From Chlorokybus atmophyticus (taxonomy: Eukaryota; Streptophyta; Chlorokybophyceae; Chlorokybales; Chlorokybaceae), in assembly GCA_009103225.1 (NCBI GenBank), contig RHPI01002069.1, forward strand, positions 583,378-647,377: a DNA stretch of 64,000 nucleotides. The letters run 5' to 3'. Of this stretch, positions 51,301 through 61,960 are shown piece after piece. The notes under the pieces are model-generated. The model saw only the letters and a program-made list of their open reading frames with translations. It was not told the origin of the DNA and searched no databases. Every line of letters begins with the position of its first letter. The first letter of the stretch is position 1. The position numbers and the translations under genes were made by a program.

Positions 51301-52123
51301 CTGTGAATTGTTGGGGGTAAAACAAAGCATGTCGACTGCTTTCCACCCGCAAACGGACGGTCAAACTGAGCGAGCAAATCAAATACTGGAAGAAATGCTT
51401 CGCCACTATGTGGCTCCTAATCATGCTGATTGGGACAGGTACTTGCCAATGGCAGAGTTCGCTGTGAACAACGCGTGGCAAGAAAGTGTAAAGGAAACCC
51501 CATTTTTCTTAAATTATGGGATTCGCCCAAACACACCAGCGTCATTGCGTGTACCTCGCAATGCCCTGACTGTGCCAGCGGCAAAGGAATTTGCCACTAA
51601 TATGCAAGAAAATTTGGCTCGAGCCAAGCTGTGTCTGTCAGAAGCACAGGACAGGCAAAAAGCTTATGCTGATACACATCGAAAAATGGCCACTTTCGAT
51701 GTCGGCGATAAAGTTTTGCTTAATGCAAAAAACATAACCATCAAAGGTACGGGTGCTCGCAAGTTGCTGCCCCGATGGTTAGGTCCTTTCTCTATCACTG
51801 ATAGAGTTGGTACGCACGCTTATCGACTGCAATTGCCCCCAAGTGTGCGTATACACAACGTGTTTCATGTAAACTTGTTGAAACCTTACCGCTCAGACGG
51901 TAGAACACAGCCTCCACCACCGCCAGTTGAGGTGGACAGCGAGCTCGAATACGAGGTGGAAGCTATATTGAACCATAAGCTAAATGGTCGAGGACGCGCA
52001 ACTCGCTATTTGGTGAAATGGAAAGGGTATGGCCCGGAACATAACAGTTGGGAGCCCGACAGGCATCTTACGCACTGCCGCGAGTTGCTTCGAGCTTATT
52101 GGGATTCATGTCCTGTCCCATAA
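48395..52123 (+). CDS. pol: Pol of the chromovirus (PR-RT-RH-IN-chromodomain)
   Basis: 1242 codons, ending in TAA 52121. Order: aspartic protease TALIDTGANHNF (about residue 150), reverse transcriptase with FVLVYLDDIIVFSK (about 490), RNase H VVISDASTIGCGAVLL (about 635) and ITDHNPLTFF, integrase HHCC zinc finger (HDPPYAGHLGKHK ... CDVCQRNK, about 830-870), the D,D-35-E core (MDLITDLP, LVTDRDPRF, HPQTDGQTERAN), a GPF module (LPRWLGPFS), and a chromodomain (YLVKWKGYGPEHNSWEPD, about 1205). There is no ATG near its start and it is in frame with gag across one TAG, so expression probably needs stop-codon readthrough. All catalytic residues seen are intact. Confidence 0.96.
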   Translation: MSVVGSLVEQNDFKNSVLLDKVSSLCDVSDVWTDMSTPPVLRNANGCVLINVPFSELVTAVKHLHELQLQHAVTACVVIPRYHGPWSRLLKGGEVIMQLSRKDTGASPLQVIFIKSATNHGTPTLATFDGHSVPLKWRFESQLMGTPCTALIDTGANHNFVEHAWVKRNNIPFTPVTSYVRAAGSTLNAMGEVKGRFVINGHITRPAFIVVDIGIPGVDVVLGEQWHTEAGLQLDSRANTCTLRKGKRRMTLTASVLARIPRDNVPLLSAMQLKRCMRKREEVYLLHLRQVETPAEQAISDPVVQSLTEQYADVFQDELPELPPDRNIHHTIPLEEGAKPPWRPIYRLSPLEHAEMEKQLKELLDKGLITKSISPFGAPILFVPKKNGKLRMCIDYRALNKVTVKNRYPLPRIDDLFDKLSGATVFSTLDLTSGYHQIKIHPSDIQKTAFRTPLGHFEYKVLPFGLTNAPATFQTAMNAVFADELYKFVLVYLDDIIVFSKTREDHHRHVELVLAKLREHKFYANLSKCNFAKDELPFLGHVIGKEGLKPDPQKVCAVKDWPPPKDVHQLRAFLGLANYFRKFMRAYSGMANPLTSLLRKDVKFVWTEAHEVAFTRIKDALTQAPVLAFPDHTKPFVVISDASTIGCGAVLLQDDRPCAYESRKFIPAERNYTTTEQELLGVVHALRTWRCYLEGVEFSVITDHNPLTFFHTQQNLSRRQARWNEFISRFTFTWQYRPGRTNVADPLSRSPALLALTRSRSTRNVQQPEDPFLKEVSAGYNSDVWFSSQTNLQQLTAVSNLWYKGEQLAIPNSGDLRKQCLHSVHDPPYAGHLGKHKTLKSAQQLYWWPSMSADVDQYVRTCDVCQRNKPLRQKQAGLLKPLAIPEQKWDSVSMDLITDLPETAAKYTAIVVFVDRLTKMVHFAPCCTTVSARDLAHLFVSTVFRVHGIPRELVTDRDPRFVSKFWREVCELLGVKQSMSTAFHPQTDGQTERANQILEEMLRHYVAPNHADWDRYLPMAEFAVNNAWQESVKETPFFLNYGIRPNTPASLRVPRNALTVPAAKEFATNMQENLARAKLCLSEAQDRQKAYADTHRKMATFDVGDKVLLNAKNITIKGTGARKLLPRWLGPFSITDRVGTHAYRLQLPPSVRIHNVFHVNLLKPYRSDGRTQPPPPPVEVDSELEYEVEAILNHKLNGRGRATRYLVKWKGYGPEHNSWEPDRHLTHCRELLRAYWDSCPVP

Positions 52124-52270
52124 ACTGTGGGCTTGGTTTTATGACAGACTGGCAGTGCAGTTTCATTACCACCCTGTCATTTCCTGCTATCTCACTGGTT
52201 ACAATTACTCGAAATCAAGCCTGATCAACTTGAGTTCAACGAGGACGTTGAAAACCTAAGTGGGGGGGAA

Positions 52271-52797
52271 TGTAACGGGAGCAATAATAATAGGGGTATT
52301 ATTGCTACCTGAATAACACATTTTGTATGAATAAGTATTTAAATATGCTTATTTATACCTCTTTTCTACGGTTCCTCGCTTATTAAAGGCTATGATGCTT
52401 TATCATAGCTTAAATAAGTCCCAATGGGTGTAGAACCGCTTATTCAAGCCTATTTAGTGTCACATTTGATATAATGTGATCACTATCTCGTTAGATACCT
52501 TACGATAGGTATCTTTGGATAGGTACCTTATCGATAGGTACCTTATCTGAGCTGTGATTGGCTCACGCTAGATTTCCTAACCTACCCTATCTGTAGGGTC
52601 GATGTCTAGTTGTGAGTTAATTATCGAGAGTTATATAGTTGATATACTCTTGATATAAAAGGTCACATCAATCTGATGTGGGGACTTTCAGTTCTCTGCT
52701 CAGTGGCGGCCACGCCGTCGAAAGGCTTGTCATAGGCGGTGTGGGTGTTGGGGTAGAGGATTGAAGGGGCATCACCGGCGACGGTGGTGCTGTTACA
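52271..52797 (+). repeat. 3' LTR
   Basis: 527 bp; identical in outline to the 5' LTR except a 15-bp duplication (CGATAGGTACCTTAT) near 52530 and one substitution in the TTAGGTACC/TTAGATACC word. Confidence 0.95.
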
Positions 52798-54427
52798 ACC
52801 CATCTCCGTTCATCCAAGTAGGCATTGGCTGCAAGTTAGTATAGCGGAAGCTTCGTTCCACAATGCTATCGCTGAAGTTCGTCATTAGCGGTTGATTCAA
52901 TGGTACGACAATGCAGAATGATGTGCAATCGTGTGATAAGATAAGTACAAGCTCAAGTGGGCCTTAAAAAGTTGTGAATTTGCATATCTCCATCGTCACG
53001 TCATCGGCCCATTTTTATGATTTGGCTATTCTTCATGGTACTCTTACACCCAATACAGCCTTGCGCCTTTCTCTTTGGAATCTTGTAGGCGCATTGCGAT
53101 ACCCTCGTAACTAATTGAACGCCACGCCGACAACGGGGTTCTCCTTGCGCCTTTTCTTTTCGAATAGGCGTAGGTTGCATTGGATGTGGAAGATTTATGA
53201 AGAGCCAACACCGTGCATCCAAGTAGGCATTCGCTGCAAGTCAATGTAGTATGAGCTTTCTTTCCATTGTCAGGGATCACTCACGTAAGAGTTTCCACAA
53301 GTCTTCTTGTGTTAAACCTGCAGCAACTCCCGTGATATCTTTAATGCACACCGCAACCACATCCTCCTTTTATTGAATGGGCTTCTGAGGTGCTCCACTA
53401 TTCTCTAAGTCATTGTGGCAAATAGCTTGGTTGTCGTATTGGTTGGTTCTTGTGAATGAATATCCCACTTTATGCGCTGAGAAACACCATGCATGTTAGT
53501 GCGACAACGGGTTTCACCTTGTGAGGACATCTTATTTGTTATAACTATTTAACAATGGTAAAGCCAAGCACTTGCAAGTATTATTTTAAGCATATGCACT
53601 CAATGCACAGCACAACAATGTGATATGTATACTACGGGTCTTTTGAATATTGCATATCACTATACGTGGCTACACATTCATTGCACTATTATTTGCCGAT
53701 CCCTGCGCCAAATTGCGTAGCAAGTTGCTCGTTGTTGCACGATATGCAGTATTTAATGGAGCCCCATGCTTGTGTGTGCATTTGGTTGTTTGTTGCGCTT
53801 GTTAACTTATGTGCACATTAAGACAAGCTACCTTGTGCCAATACTTGGTCCTATTGACAAGTACAGCCATTTGTCGATGCACACATGACATCTGAGCCTA
53901 TTGGTTAAATGGAATTGTTAAGCTAATATAATTGCACATTAACAAATTCATCTCACCAATCAACAGTATTACATAGCGCATTAGACATATAACCGCAAAC
54001 ACCCAAGTCATAGGCATGTATACACGTATTCGAGTACGCATGGTCAGCTCAGCAAACAGCAATGCGCAAAAGCAATATCCGATACAGATGCTCTCATGCT
54101 CTGAATACCTCCAATGTTCACAACATATCACTCTACACGAAACATTCCGCACCAGCTGGCTACATCAAATAAGCACTAGGAAAACTCCTCATCAAAGGTT
54201 ACGGTCTCCCTCTACTCCCTCTACTTCAACCACCCCATTGTGATGCAGACCACAATGCTGCTGCAAATCAACGCTACCACTGACCATGCTAAATAGCATT
54301 GCTATCCCTACTACTAACCAATTAACAACGCTCCATGAGCACTCCATGACTCACCTGACCTGCACACCTGTATACTGCCCCTATCATCGCCTCATGAATG
54401 CTCAATCTACCTGCTCAACCGCCTTGC
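52798..54427. other. Intergenic with a second dispersed repeat copy
   Basis: 52798-52870 is the right half of the interrupted repeat. 53020-53262 is a second, uninterrupted copy (CAATACAGCCTTGCGCC to CATCCAAGTAGGCATTCGCT). A weaker trace is near 53500. The rest (53280-54427) is AT-rich without a supported gene. Confidence 0.55.
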
Positions 54428-57400
54428 TTATGGCTGAAATGTAGGCGCCTGCCTCTTCCCGCCCCATGTTGCCTCGTACAGCAGCCGTCTCGGCGTGTCC
54501 AGGTACGGATCCTCCTCCCTCTTGCGCAGCAGATACTACAGGCACACATATAAGAACTAGTGTCATACTCACTGCCAATACTGCCAATACTAAGAAACAC
54601 TCATGCTCACCTCAATGTCAGACTCAAGCTGCGACTTAACCTGCCCGTACAGCTCTGCAGCCACGGCACGGTCCTTCACAGCTTGCTTCCAGTCCCTTGT
54701 GTCAAAGGCCTTCCCAAAGAGAAAGTAATACCTGCGCACACAAAATGACAACAACAACAAGTCTTATCACTTGGTCATCATGAGACCAGCCTTCAAAGCG
54801 GGTGGACCATGCTTCAAAGCGTTTTGACCAGTCAGAAACCACGAAACCGAACTATATGTACCTTGACGGCAGTGTGGGATACCCAAGAGGCTGCACAAAG
54901 GTCTCGTCCACAGCCGCCGGGTTGAGCTGTCTCGCAGCGGGGAAGTTGCGGATCTGAGCCTTGAGCCAATCGCCTACGCAGAACAACACATCAACCACCA
55001 TCACACATGTGCATGTACACCTCACATATGCACGGTAGCAGCCAAGTTTATCCGCAACCCTTACCGATGAAGGGCGCTTGTAGCAGCTCGTTTGAGTCTA
55101 GAAGTATCCTGAAGCCGTCCTCGCCGCCGACGGAAGCAATCGGCACGATCACGGCATCCAGGCGTGCCGCAAGCCGAACAAACTCAGGCGTGTCCGGCCA
55201 AAACAGCCTGTATGATTCGCCCCTCCGCTTGAACGCCTCTCTTACGCCGCCCGGGTACAACAACACCGCTTGCTGATGAGATTTGTAACACACACAAGTA
55301 AGCATGTGAGCACATCAACAAACACGCAGTGTTCATCAACATATTTGTACCTTCTCGCTGAGGAGCTTGTAAGCATTCTTTCCCGACACCTGCACAGCGC
55401 CAAATTCTTGGAACAGCCGGCTGAGACCGCCTGCGCCCCCGTTGTTGCCATTGCCGGTGCCCCCGAAGATGATCGGGTGAGCGAGCCCACGCAACATGAC
55501 GCCGGTCTGCTCGTACACGCCCTTGATCAAAGGGCCGAGGTCGGGTGCGTTCAGCTGGTGATTGCCCACAAAGAGCACGGGCCGGTTGCCAAAGGACTGC
55601 GGCGTGGGCATGTGGGTGAGGCCCAGGGACACTTGGTTCTTGTTGTCAGTGGAAAGGAATATCGGTGACACGAGGCGGTGCTGAATGCCAATGAAGCCCT
55701 TGTCAAGGGCGGCCATGCGCTCCTTCGAGGGTGGCACGAAGTCCGAGACAAATGAAGTTGGTTCTTTCTGTCTGGCCTGCAGCTTGCGTGTGTACAACCC
55801 AGCTGCCAGTATCTCTGAGGCCACGTCCACGTCGGCCTCTAGCAGCAGTGCGTGGCCGCTCTGCACAATGTGTGTGTGAGCGTGTGCGCGCGTGTGTATG
55901 CACGTACTGGAGAGCGTCTCATATGGCAGACAGGTACCCAGACACACATGCCCACCTGTCCACCGACATGTCACTAGACAGGTGGGCATGTGCACTTTAT
56001 GGCCCATGTCACTCCTGCCATTTATGTGCTTACCTCCGGGAACTCACGGAGGGTGCATTGTGGAAGAGTGTCCCTCAAGCGGCGGCCTTCCTTAGCCGAA
56101 GGCACAAGGTTATCACGCCCGGCGGCCAGCACCAGAGTGGGAGTAGTGGACTCTGATAACCGCCCGTTTACAAACACTGCACCCTCCTGTACACAACCGC
56201 CCATCAGGGATGTGGTAAGATGAGATACTGCAGACATGTGAGTTTGATCAAGCTGTAGCACCTTCAACAGGCCAAGTTTCCATTGAAGGGTGTCGCGCGG
56301 AAACAGGTCGGTGAGGGTTTGCAGGCCTGGCAGCATCTTCAGCAAGGTTTGCGACAACTCTGCAGCATACTCCTGCATAACATGAAACATGAGCTGGCTT
56401 GTCCAACACCAATGCAAAGCAACAGGTGGGTGAAGCTGGAGGATCATGGTACACCTGAGGCGGGAGCCCATCTTTGACAAACAACTGCGCCATCTTAACT
56501 GGGTCTCCCAGAGCAGGCATAATCGCAAATGGCACGCGCTCGTAGACCTATGAGCCATCATTAGTGACACATGCATGTGCACACATGCACAACAGCACAT
56601 AAGTGCACTCGCCTCCGATGGCAGGCCGGGTAGCAGCGGGAACAGCGGGGCAAGATTGGCTTTATCATAGCACGTGGCAGGGTTCGCCAACACCAAAGCG
56701 GTGAGACTAGTTGCTGACTTGCTGTTTGCAGCAGGAGCAGACTTGGCCTCCGCAGACAGAGCGATGTCAACGGCGAGGGCCATCATCCCACCGAACGACT
56801 CACCCAGTAGATAGATGGGTTGGTCCGGAGAAGCTGCTCGTGCAGCACGCACATGCGTAAGGACCACATCCAGGAGACCCCGGAAGTGCGTGCGATCGTC
56901 ACGCGGGACGTGCAGGCACTGGACCTCAAACAGCCTGCGCGAGCGTGCACAGCATGGTTACACCTGTGTATGCATACACCTTGTGCATGCAGGGAAAGCT
57001 GCATGCATGCCTACCGCATGAGTGGTTTGAACTGAAACCATGCCGAGAAGCCGGTCCCATCAATGCCTGGCGCACGCCAAGAGCGCTGTATTAGAGTTGG
57101 AGCAGCAGTAATCAGCAAGGTAAAAGTGTTGTGTGAAGAGGAGTAAAAAAGTTACCAGGCAAGTAGAGCAAGAGGGGTGCATTGAGCGGCGGCCTAGTGT
57201 TGGCATCCACCAAGGGGCAGAAGAAGCGCGGCGGTCCCGTGCCATCCCGCACAACATCACCCACTGTCAACTCCTGCATGTGCAACACACTCTTGAAGTC
57301 CTGCAAACAGCAACTACACATGCATGCACCCAGACTGCTCACCTTGGCAGCAACACCAACTTCCTCCCCTGTCTTCAAGCTTAAGTAGCCTGTTGTCACA

Positions 57401-57573
57401 AGCATTGTGCGTCGAGCAGCACTGTGGTGCTGCCGCGTGGGAATGGAAGCTCTACGAGAGCGCAGTGGACATGGAGTCCGTCTATGGGCTGCTTGTGTGT
57501 GGCACGTGTGGTGCTGTGAGACTTGGGAATGAAGGGCCTGGGTGGGCACTGGGTGCACTTGGTGGGTTAACAT
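54428..57573 (-). CDS. PES: Phytyl ester synthase / DAG acyltransferase-like (PES family)
   Basis: Multi-exon minus-strand gene from ATG 57573 (MLTHQVHPVPTQAL, a His/Arg-rich transit-like N-terminus) to TAA 54430-54428. The N-terminal half is an alpha/beta hydrolase: LLYLPGIDGTGFS (oxyanion side), nucleophile elbow GESFGGMMAL (Ser), and acid region VLAAGRDNLVPS. The C-terminal half is an acyltransferase domain: RPVLFVGNHQLNAPDLGPL, LRGLAHPIIF, FGAVQVSGKNAYKLL, VLLYPGGVREAFKRRGE and PFIG. The end is YLLRKREEDPYLDTPRRLLY. This architecture is that of plant plastoglobule PES1/PES2, which make fatty-acid phytyl esters and triacylglycerol during stress or chlorophyll breakdown. One intron holds a 16-bp-arm hairpin (55945-55992). 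Confidence 0.88.
55945..55992. repeat. Intronic hairpin, 16-bp perfect arms
   Basis: CACATGCCCACCTGTC at 55945-55960 and its exact reverse complement at 55977-55992 flank a 16-nt loop inside an intron of the PES-like gene. Confidence 0.8.
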
Positions 57574-58573
57574 CTGTGACGAGAAGAAAGAATGTTCACC
57601 TCGAGCACAGTAGTGAATTTGTTACTGGGCTATGTCAATCAAAGCGAGCAAGGCCTTGACTTGCTGCTCCACTAGACGTGCAAATGCTGTGCTGCCTAAG
57701 CAACGCATGCATGCAGGGATGGCAACCCACATATGATCGCACCGCATGCATGCACGTGATCCCCCAGCTTCAAACACCCGCAACACCTCCACAGCATGAA
57801 GTTATTCACTTGATCAGTGCTTGAGGCAAGACGGTGTTGCTTGTAGTCTGTTTGATCGTACCACTTCTAGCTGTTTGCCGTGATCCCCCTATCCGTTATA
57901 ACATCACCCAAACATAAGGTGTAAAACTTCTGTCGAGGTGCACAACCGTTGACAACGGTGACTGTGCTGCCTTTGCATGTACGTCAACCTGCGACTGCTT
58001 GAGGACTGTGCTTGCTCTTCAAGCCTCAGACAGTACAGCAGAAGATGTCAAACATGCTAACAAGCGTGTTTGACATGCCCTATTCTGGCGTCCTTCGTTA
58101 TGAAATCAGACAGAGACGACACCACAAGTAACAATAAAGCACTGCCGCCCCACCGGACAGCCAGCTGCAGCTTAATCTCTCACCGTGGCCTGCATGTCGT
58201 CCCAGCGCAGCGCAACCGGAATTGTTTGCTCACCAGTTCAACGCCTTGGACTTGCGCTTCAACACCAAAGGGTTACAAAGGCACCACCACCACTGCCTAC
58301 ATCAACAAGAATATCGACGCCGACAACACCAACCATCACGACAACGGCAGAGCATAGGGCTCAACGTTTCGGCACAGCTGCCCCACGCGGTAACATCGAG
58401 GCCGTCCAGCTGAGAGATGTCATTGCACGACCGCGATTATCTCAAACTTGGGCTGAAGTCGATAACGTCCTAGTTAGCGACAACGTTATGTCTGATGAGA
58501 TAAGCCGAAATTAGGGTTTGTGGCGAGCGAGGCGGCGGCGTGGCAGCGTGTTGTAGCAGCGGCGGCGGGAGCA
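57574..58573. promoter_or_regulatory. Divergent promoter region of PES-like and plastid L18 genes
   Basis: One kilobase between divergent starts. A telo-box TTAGGGTTT is at 58511-58519, 55 bp upstream of the L18 ATG, as in plant ribosomal protein genes. The rest shows no gene; the open frames are low in coding character. Confidence 0.55.
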
Positions 58574-59682
58574 ATGGCGGCTGCATTTGGGATGGCGGCG
58601 TCCACCTCCACACTCGTGTCGTACGACGGTCTGAGGCGATCGGCCCCGGAAGCGGCGACCGCATTGCGGCTGCCGGCGGCACGGCTGCAAGGTGAGGCAA
58701 TTTAAGTGCAGGCAAGTGGGTGCTGTGACTCCCTGTATTACACAATACACAATGTAGATAGTTGTGAGCGCAGCTTGCAGCTGACGAGGTTGGATGTTCT
58801 TTTGTGGAGGCTGATTCAGTTGCTTTTGCACTAGCAGCGCAGCGCCCGTTGCAGGTTGTTGCCAAGCAGGATGACCCAAAAACAAAGGCCAAGAAACGCC
58901 ATCTGCGAGTGCGCAAGAAGGTAACCACGCCGTACCGGTAGCATGCTGTGACGTCCTAGTATTGCAGGTTGAAGGCATGGGTCGAATGCACGCTATTATC
59001 AGTTGTGCTTGCAGGGTTGCGCGTCATGTTCAGTGTCTTTGGCCTTGAAAGGTTGATCCTGTTTGCTATTCTCAATCACTCATCTGAATTGCAATGCTGT
59101 CCGCAGTGTCGCATTGTGAGACATGTACAGCTGAAGCGTGCATTGCCTCTCCTCGTGCACTAACTTGGGCTTCTCAGGTGACTGGCACAGAGGAGCGCCC
59201 GCGGCTGTCTGTGTACCGATCAAATAACCATATTTTTGCTCAAGTGATCGATGACACAAGGGGAGTGACCATTGCAGCAGCTGGCACTCTGCAAGCTGAC
59301 ATCAAGGGTGAACTCGGTCAGACAGGCAATGTGGTAAGTTCATTGTACAGCGTCTATTTTCGCTAGCACAGCTCCAGCTTAATTCAATGGTTGCTGCTGA
59401 TGTACTGCATTCACCACGATGGATGTGTGGTGAAAGCAGTACATCCTCGGCAGTGTTGATGAAGCTGTGCTTGTGAGAGATGGTCGATGCAGTTTTATTT
59501 TGTTCTGTTTTGGACATGTTTGTTGTCTGCAGACTGCTGCTGCTGCGGTTGGTGAGAAGCTGGCCAAGTTGTGCTTGGAGAAGGGCGTCTCAAAGGTCTC
59601 ATTTGACCGCGGCGGCTTTTTGTACCACGGCCGTGTCAAGGCTGTTGCGGATGCTGCTCGCAGTGGTGGACTTGTGTTCTAA
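58574..59682 (+). CDS. RPL18: Plastid 50S ribosomal protein L18
   Basis: Exon 1 from ATG 58574 encodes a transit peptide ([20 protein letters not shown]). The next carries the basic RNA-binding segment ([14 protein letters not shown]), then [55 protein letters not shown] and [20 protein letters not shown] with the terminal GLVF and TAA at 59680. This is the bacterial-type uL18 that binds 5S rRNA, here nuclear-encoded for the plastid. There are at least three introns; one region (58969-59175) is intronic. Mitochondrial use is less likely given the plastid-like sequence and leader. Confidence 0.9.
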
Positions 59683-61960
59683 TTTAAAATTACGCCTACA
59701 TATTATTGCATGCTGCCTATCTGCCAGTGCTTGTCCTGCCCACATGGCATATTTTGACTATTGCAGGCAATGGGACTTGACTGGATGTGCACATGGCATG
59801 ATCAGTGCAGCTGCCTACTGCAAGAACCAGCAAACAGTTGACATCATGCAGGTCATTCAATTGTGCGCTCGCTGTCTACATCAGTGTTACCATGCTTGTC
59901 CGGCATAGTGTGCAACAGAGCGGTGAGGGTATTAGCTGTGCGTAGTATGCTGCGCGGTGTTAGTGTACGTGGCGGACATGCTGCGGGACTAGACAACCTG
60001 TGCATATATTCATACACACATTGGTGGCCAAAGTGTTCCGCATAACTTAGCTGACGCAAATGATGTGGTCAATGTCACCAAACTGCAAACTCCTTGTCCA
60101 TCAAGTGGTTGTGAATGTCATGACAACCAACAATGCCACAAGACAATCAACAATGCCACAAGACAACCACACGAACGCAGAGTGGGGGGGCTCGCTACCA
60201 AGACTAAGTGCAATAGCTGTAGAGACCGTAGAGAGCAAGGGGATGTGAAATCACTAGTATGCAACATCGTCACACCAAGCTACGTACTGTCATCCCTGCC
60301 TATCACTGTACAAGCATACTCACACGCATGCCAGCGGCATGCAAGCACGCCTACACACCTGGGGAAGGCAAGGCAAAAGCACAAGTAGATGATCGCCTGC
60401 CAGAACCGAAGGTAAAGAGGTCAGCGATGCTCACGCCTCCAGCACCTCGCACGACCATCACAACTTCAAAGGCCCGAGAGGCTCGCCACCCACTTCCTAA
60501 TGACTCCATTGTTTGTAACTCCGGTATGTTTTGCTATGCTAACACTTAGGGTGCTATGCTAACACTTAGGGTACAATACAGGGGCCCGAAATACAAGCAG
60601 GTCAGGTAATAATGCACATTAGAGAGAGCAATGAACAACACATACACGTTTCAACCACCTCACCTCAACTAGTTAGCTTCAGGCTAAGTTAGGCTAGATT
60701 AGGCAAGAAGACCCGCGCAGCAACTTACCCTCGTCCATTGTAAAGTACAGCACTCCACACGACCAATCCCAAGACACCCACAAGCTGCCGGCAGCTTGTG
60801 GGTGTCCTGAGGGTGATGAAGAGTGGCGCCACCCTTGATCACCCTCATCCATGGTACAGTTATAAGTGGCCATTAGTATCAATGAGTCAGCCCACGCACG
60901 ACAACAAGTCCATGAACTGAGCAACATACCCTCATCTGAAGCACGCCACACAACCGCAAACTAAAGTGAAAATGTTGTGAGCAAGTGTGTTGATCCTCCG
61001 ATAAGGTTGATGCGGCAGATGGACCGGGATAATGCATTACTCCCATCCGCTGAAGGCAATAACCAGCGTACAAGAGAAGGTATGCTTTAGTGCGGACATG
61101 CATGTTGCAATCGACATGCACCATGACGTGCACCACGAAAAGCAGAAGCTGCCCGGCACATGACAGGGTGCTGGCTTTGTGTGCATGTATGCATTCTGGC
61201 TGCGCAACCATATGGCACCAGCACCGTGAAGGATGGCGCGGGGGTCAAGCACTATTAGGCGTCCTGTCAGTCCGTTTTGCAATGGCTGCTGCTGCTGAAG
61301 CCAAGGCCTAACCTCTGCACCCTCTCCCACTCCCTATGCTCTGCAGGTGGTACCCCTCTGACTGCTAGTCCCTTTCCCTCCCCAACCCGTATCTGCCTGC
61401 TGGTGTTTGAGGGTCGTAGCTGCTTTTGTCCTAGCTACCATAGAAGTATGCCACAGCTCTAGCTTGCCTCCATGACATTATGTTCATTGTTCGGTGTGTT
61501 GCTGAGAGATGCATTGGGCCCCTTCCCACGTGAGTTGCTGCTTTGCAGCACCTATGTTTGCTATGTCACAACTTCATGCATCGCACGTTTTACCTGACAT
61601 GCATAGCTTGATGGCGGCACACTACTCGTAGGCGCAACCCAGTGCAATTACTCTGCAAACTGCAAGCAATGCAAATACAAGCCAACTTACCAAGTACCCA
61701 CGGCAACATACATGTCAGATTTCACAACAGACCATTGCGGAGTGACAGAGAAACAACGGGTTTCACATGTACACCAAAGTTCAAAGCTGATCATCAAACA
61801 AAACGAGACGCAACAGGCACAAACTACACGAGTGCACTGTACAGTGCCTACTACTCTACCTCTACACGAGCAGACCAGAGCTGCTGTTGTTCAACGCAAC
61901 ATTCAACAGCTGGAATGGAAAGCTGCAAGGCCTCGGCTGCCTTGGCCGCGTGGAGCCATG
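59683..61960. other. Intergenic, contains a perfect palindrome
   Basis: No supported gene. Apart from the 34-bp palindrome at 60773-60806, a CCCTCGTCCATTGTAAAGTACAG / CCCTCATCCATGGTACAG-type direct repeat flanks it at about 60728 and 60843, and the 18-bp word GTGCTATGCTAACACTTAGG repeats at about 60531. Confidence 0.45.
60773..60806. repeat. Perfect 34-bp palindrome
   Basis: GACACCCACAAGCTGCC is followed directly by its exact reverse complement, with the centre between 60789 and 60790. No spacer is present. Confidence 0.9.

Larger units (their letters stand above)
45830..52797 (+). mobile_element. Complete Ty3/gypsy chromovirus LTR retrotransposon
   Basis: A 6968-bp element with LTRs at 45830-46341 and 52271-52797, gag and pol frames, a polypurine tract at 52259-52270 (AGTGGGGGGGAA) and a 5-bp target duplication ACCCA (45825-45829 and 52798-52802). 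LTRs begin TG and end CA. They differ by one base that I could find and a 15-bp tandem duplication in the 3' LTR. With intact frames this indicates a very recent insertion. The C-terminal chromodomain places it with chromoviruses of green plants and fungi. Confidence 0.96.
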
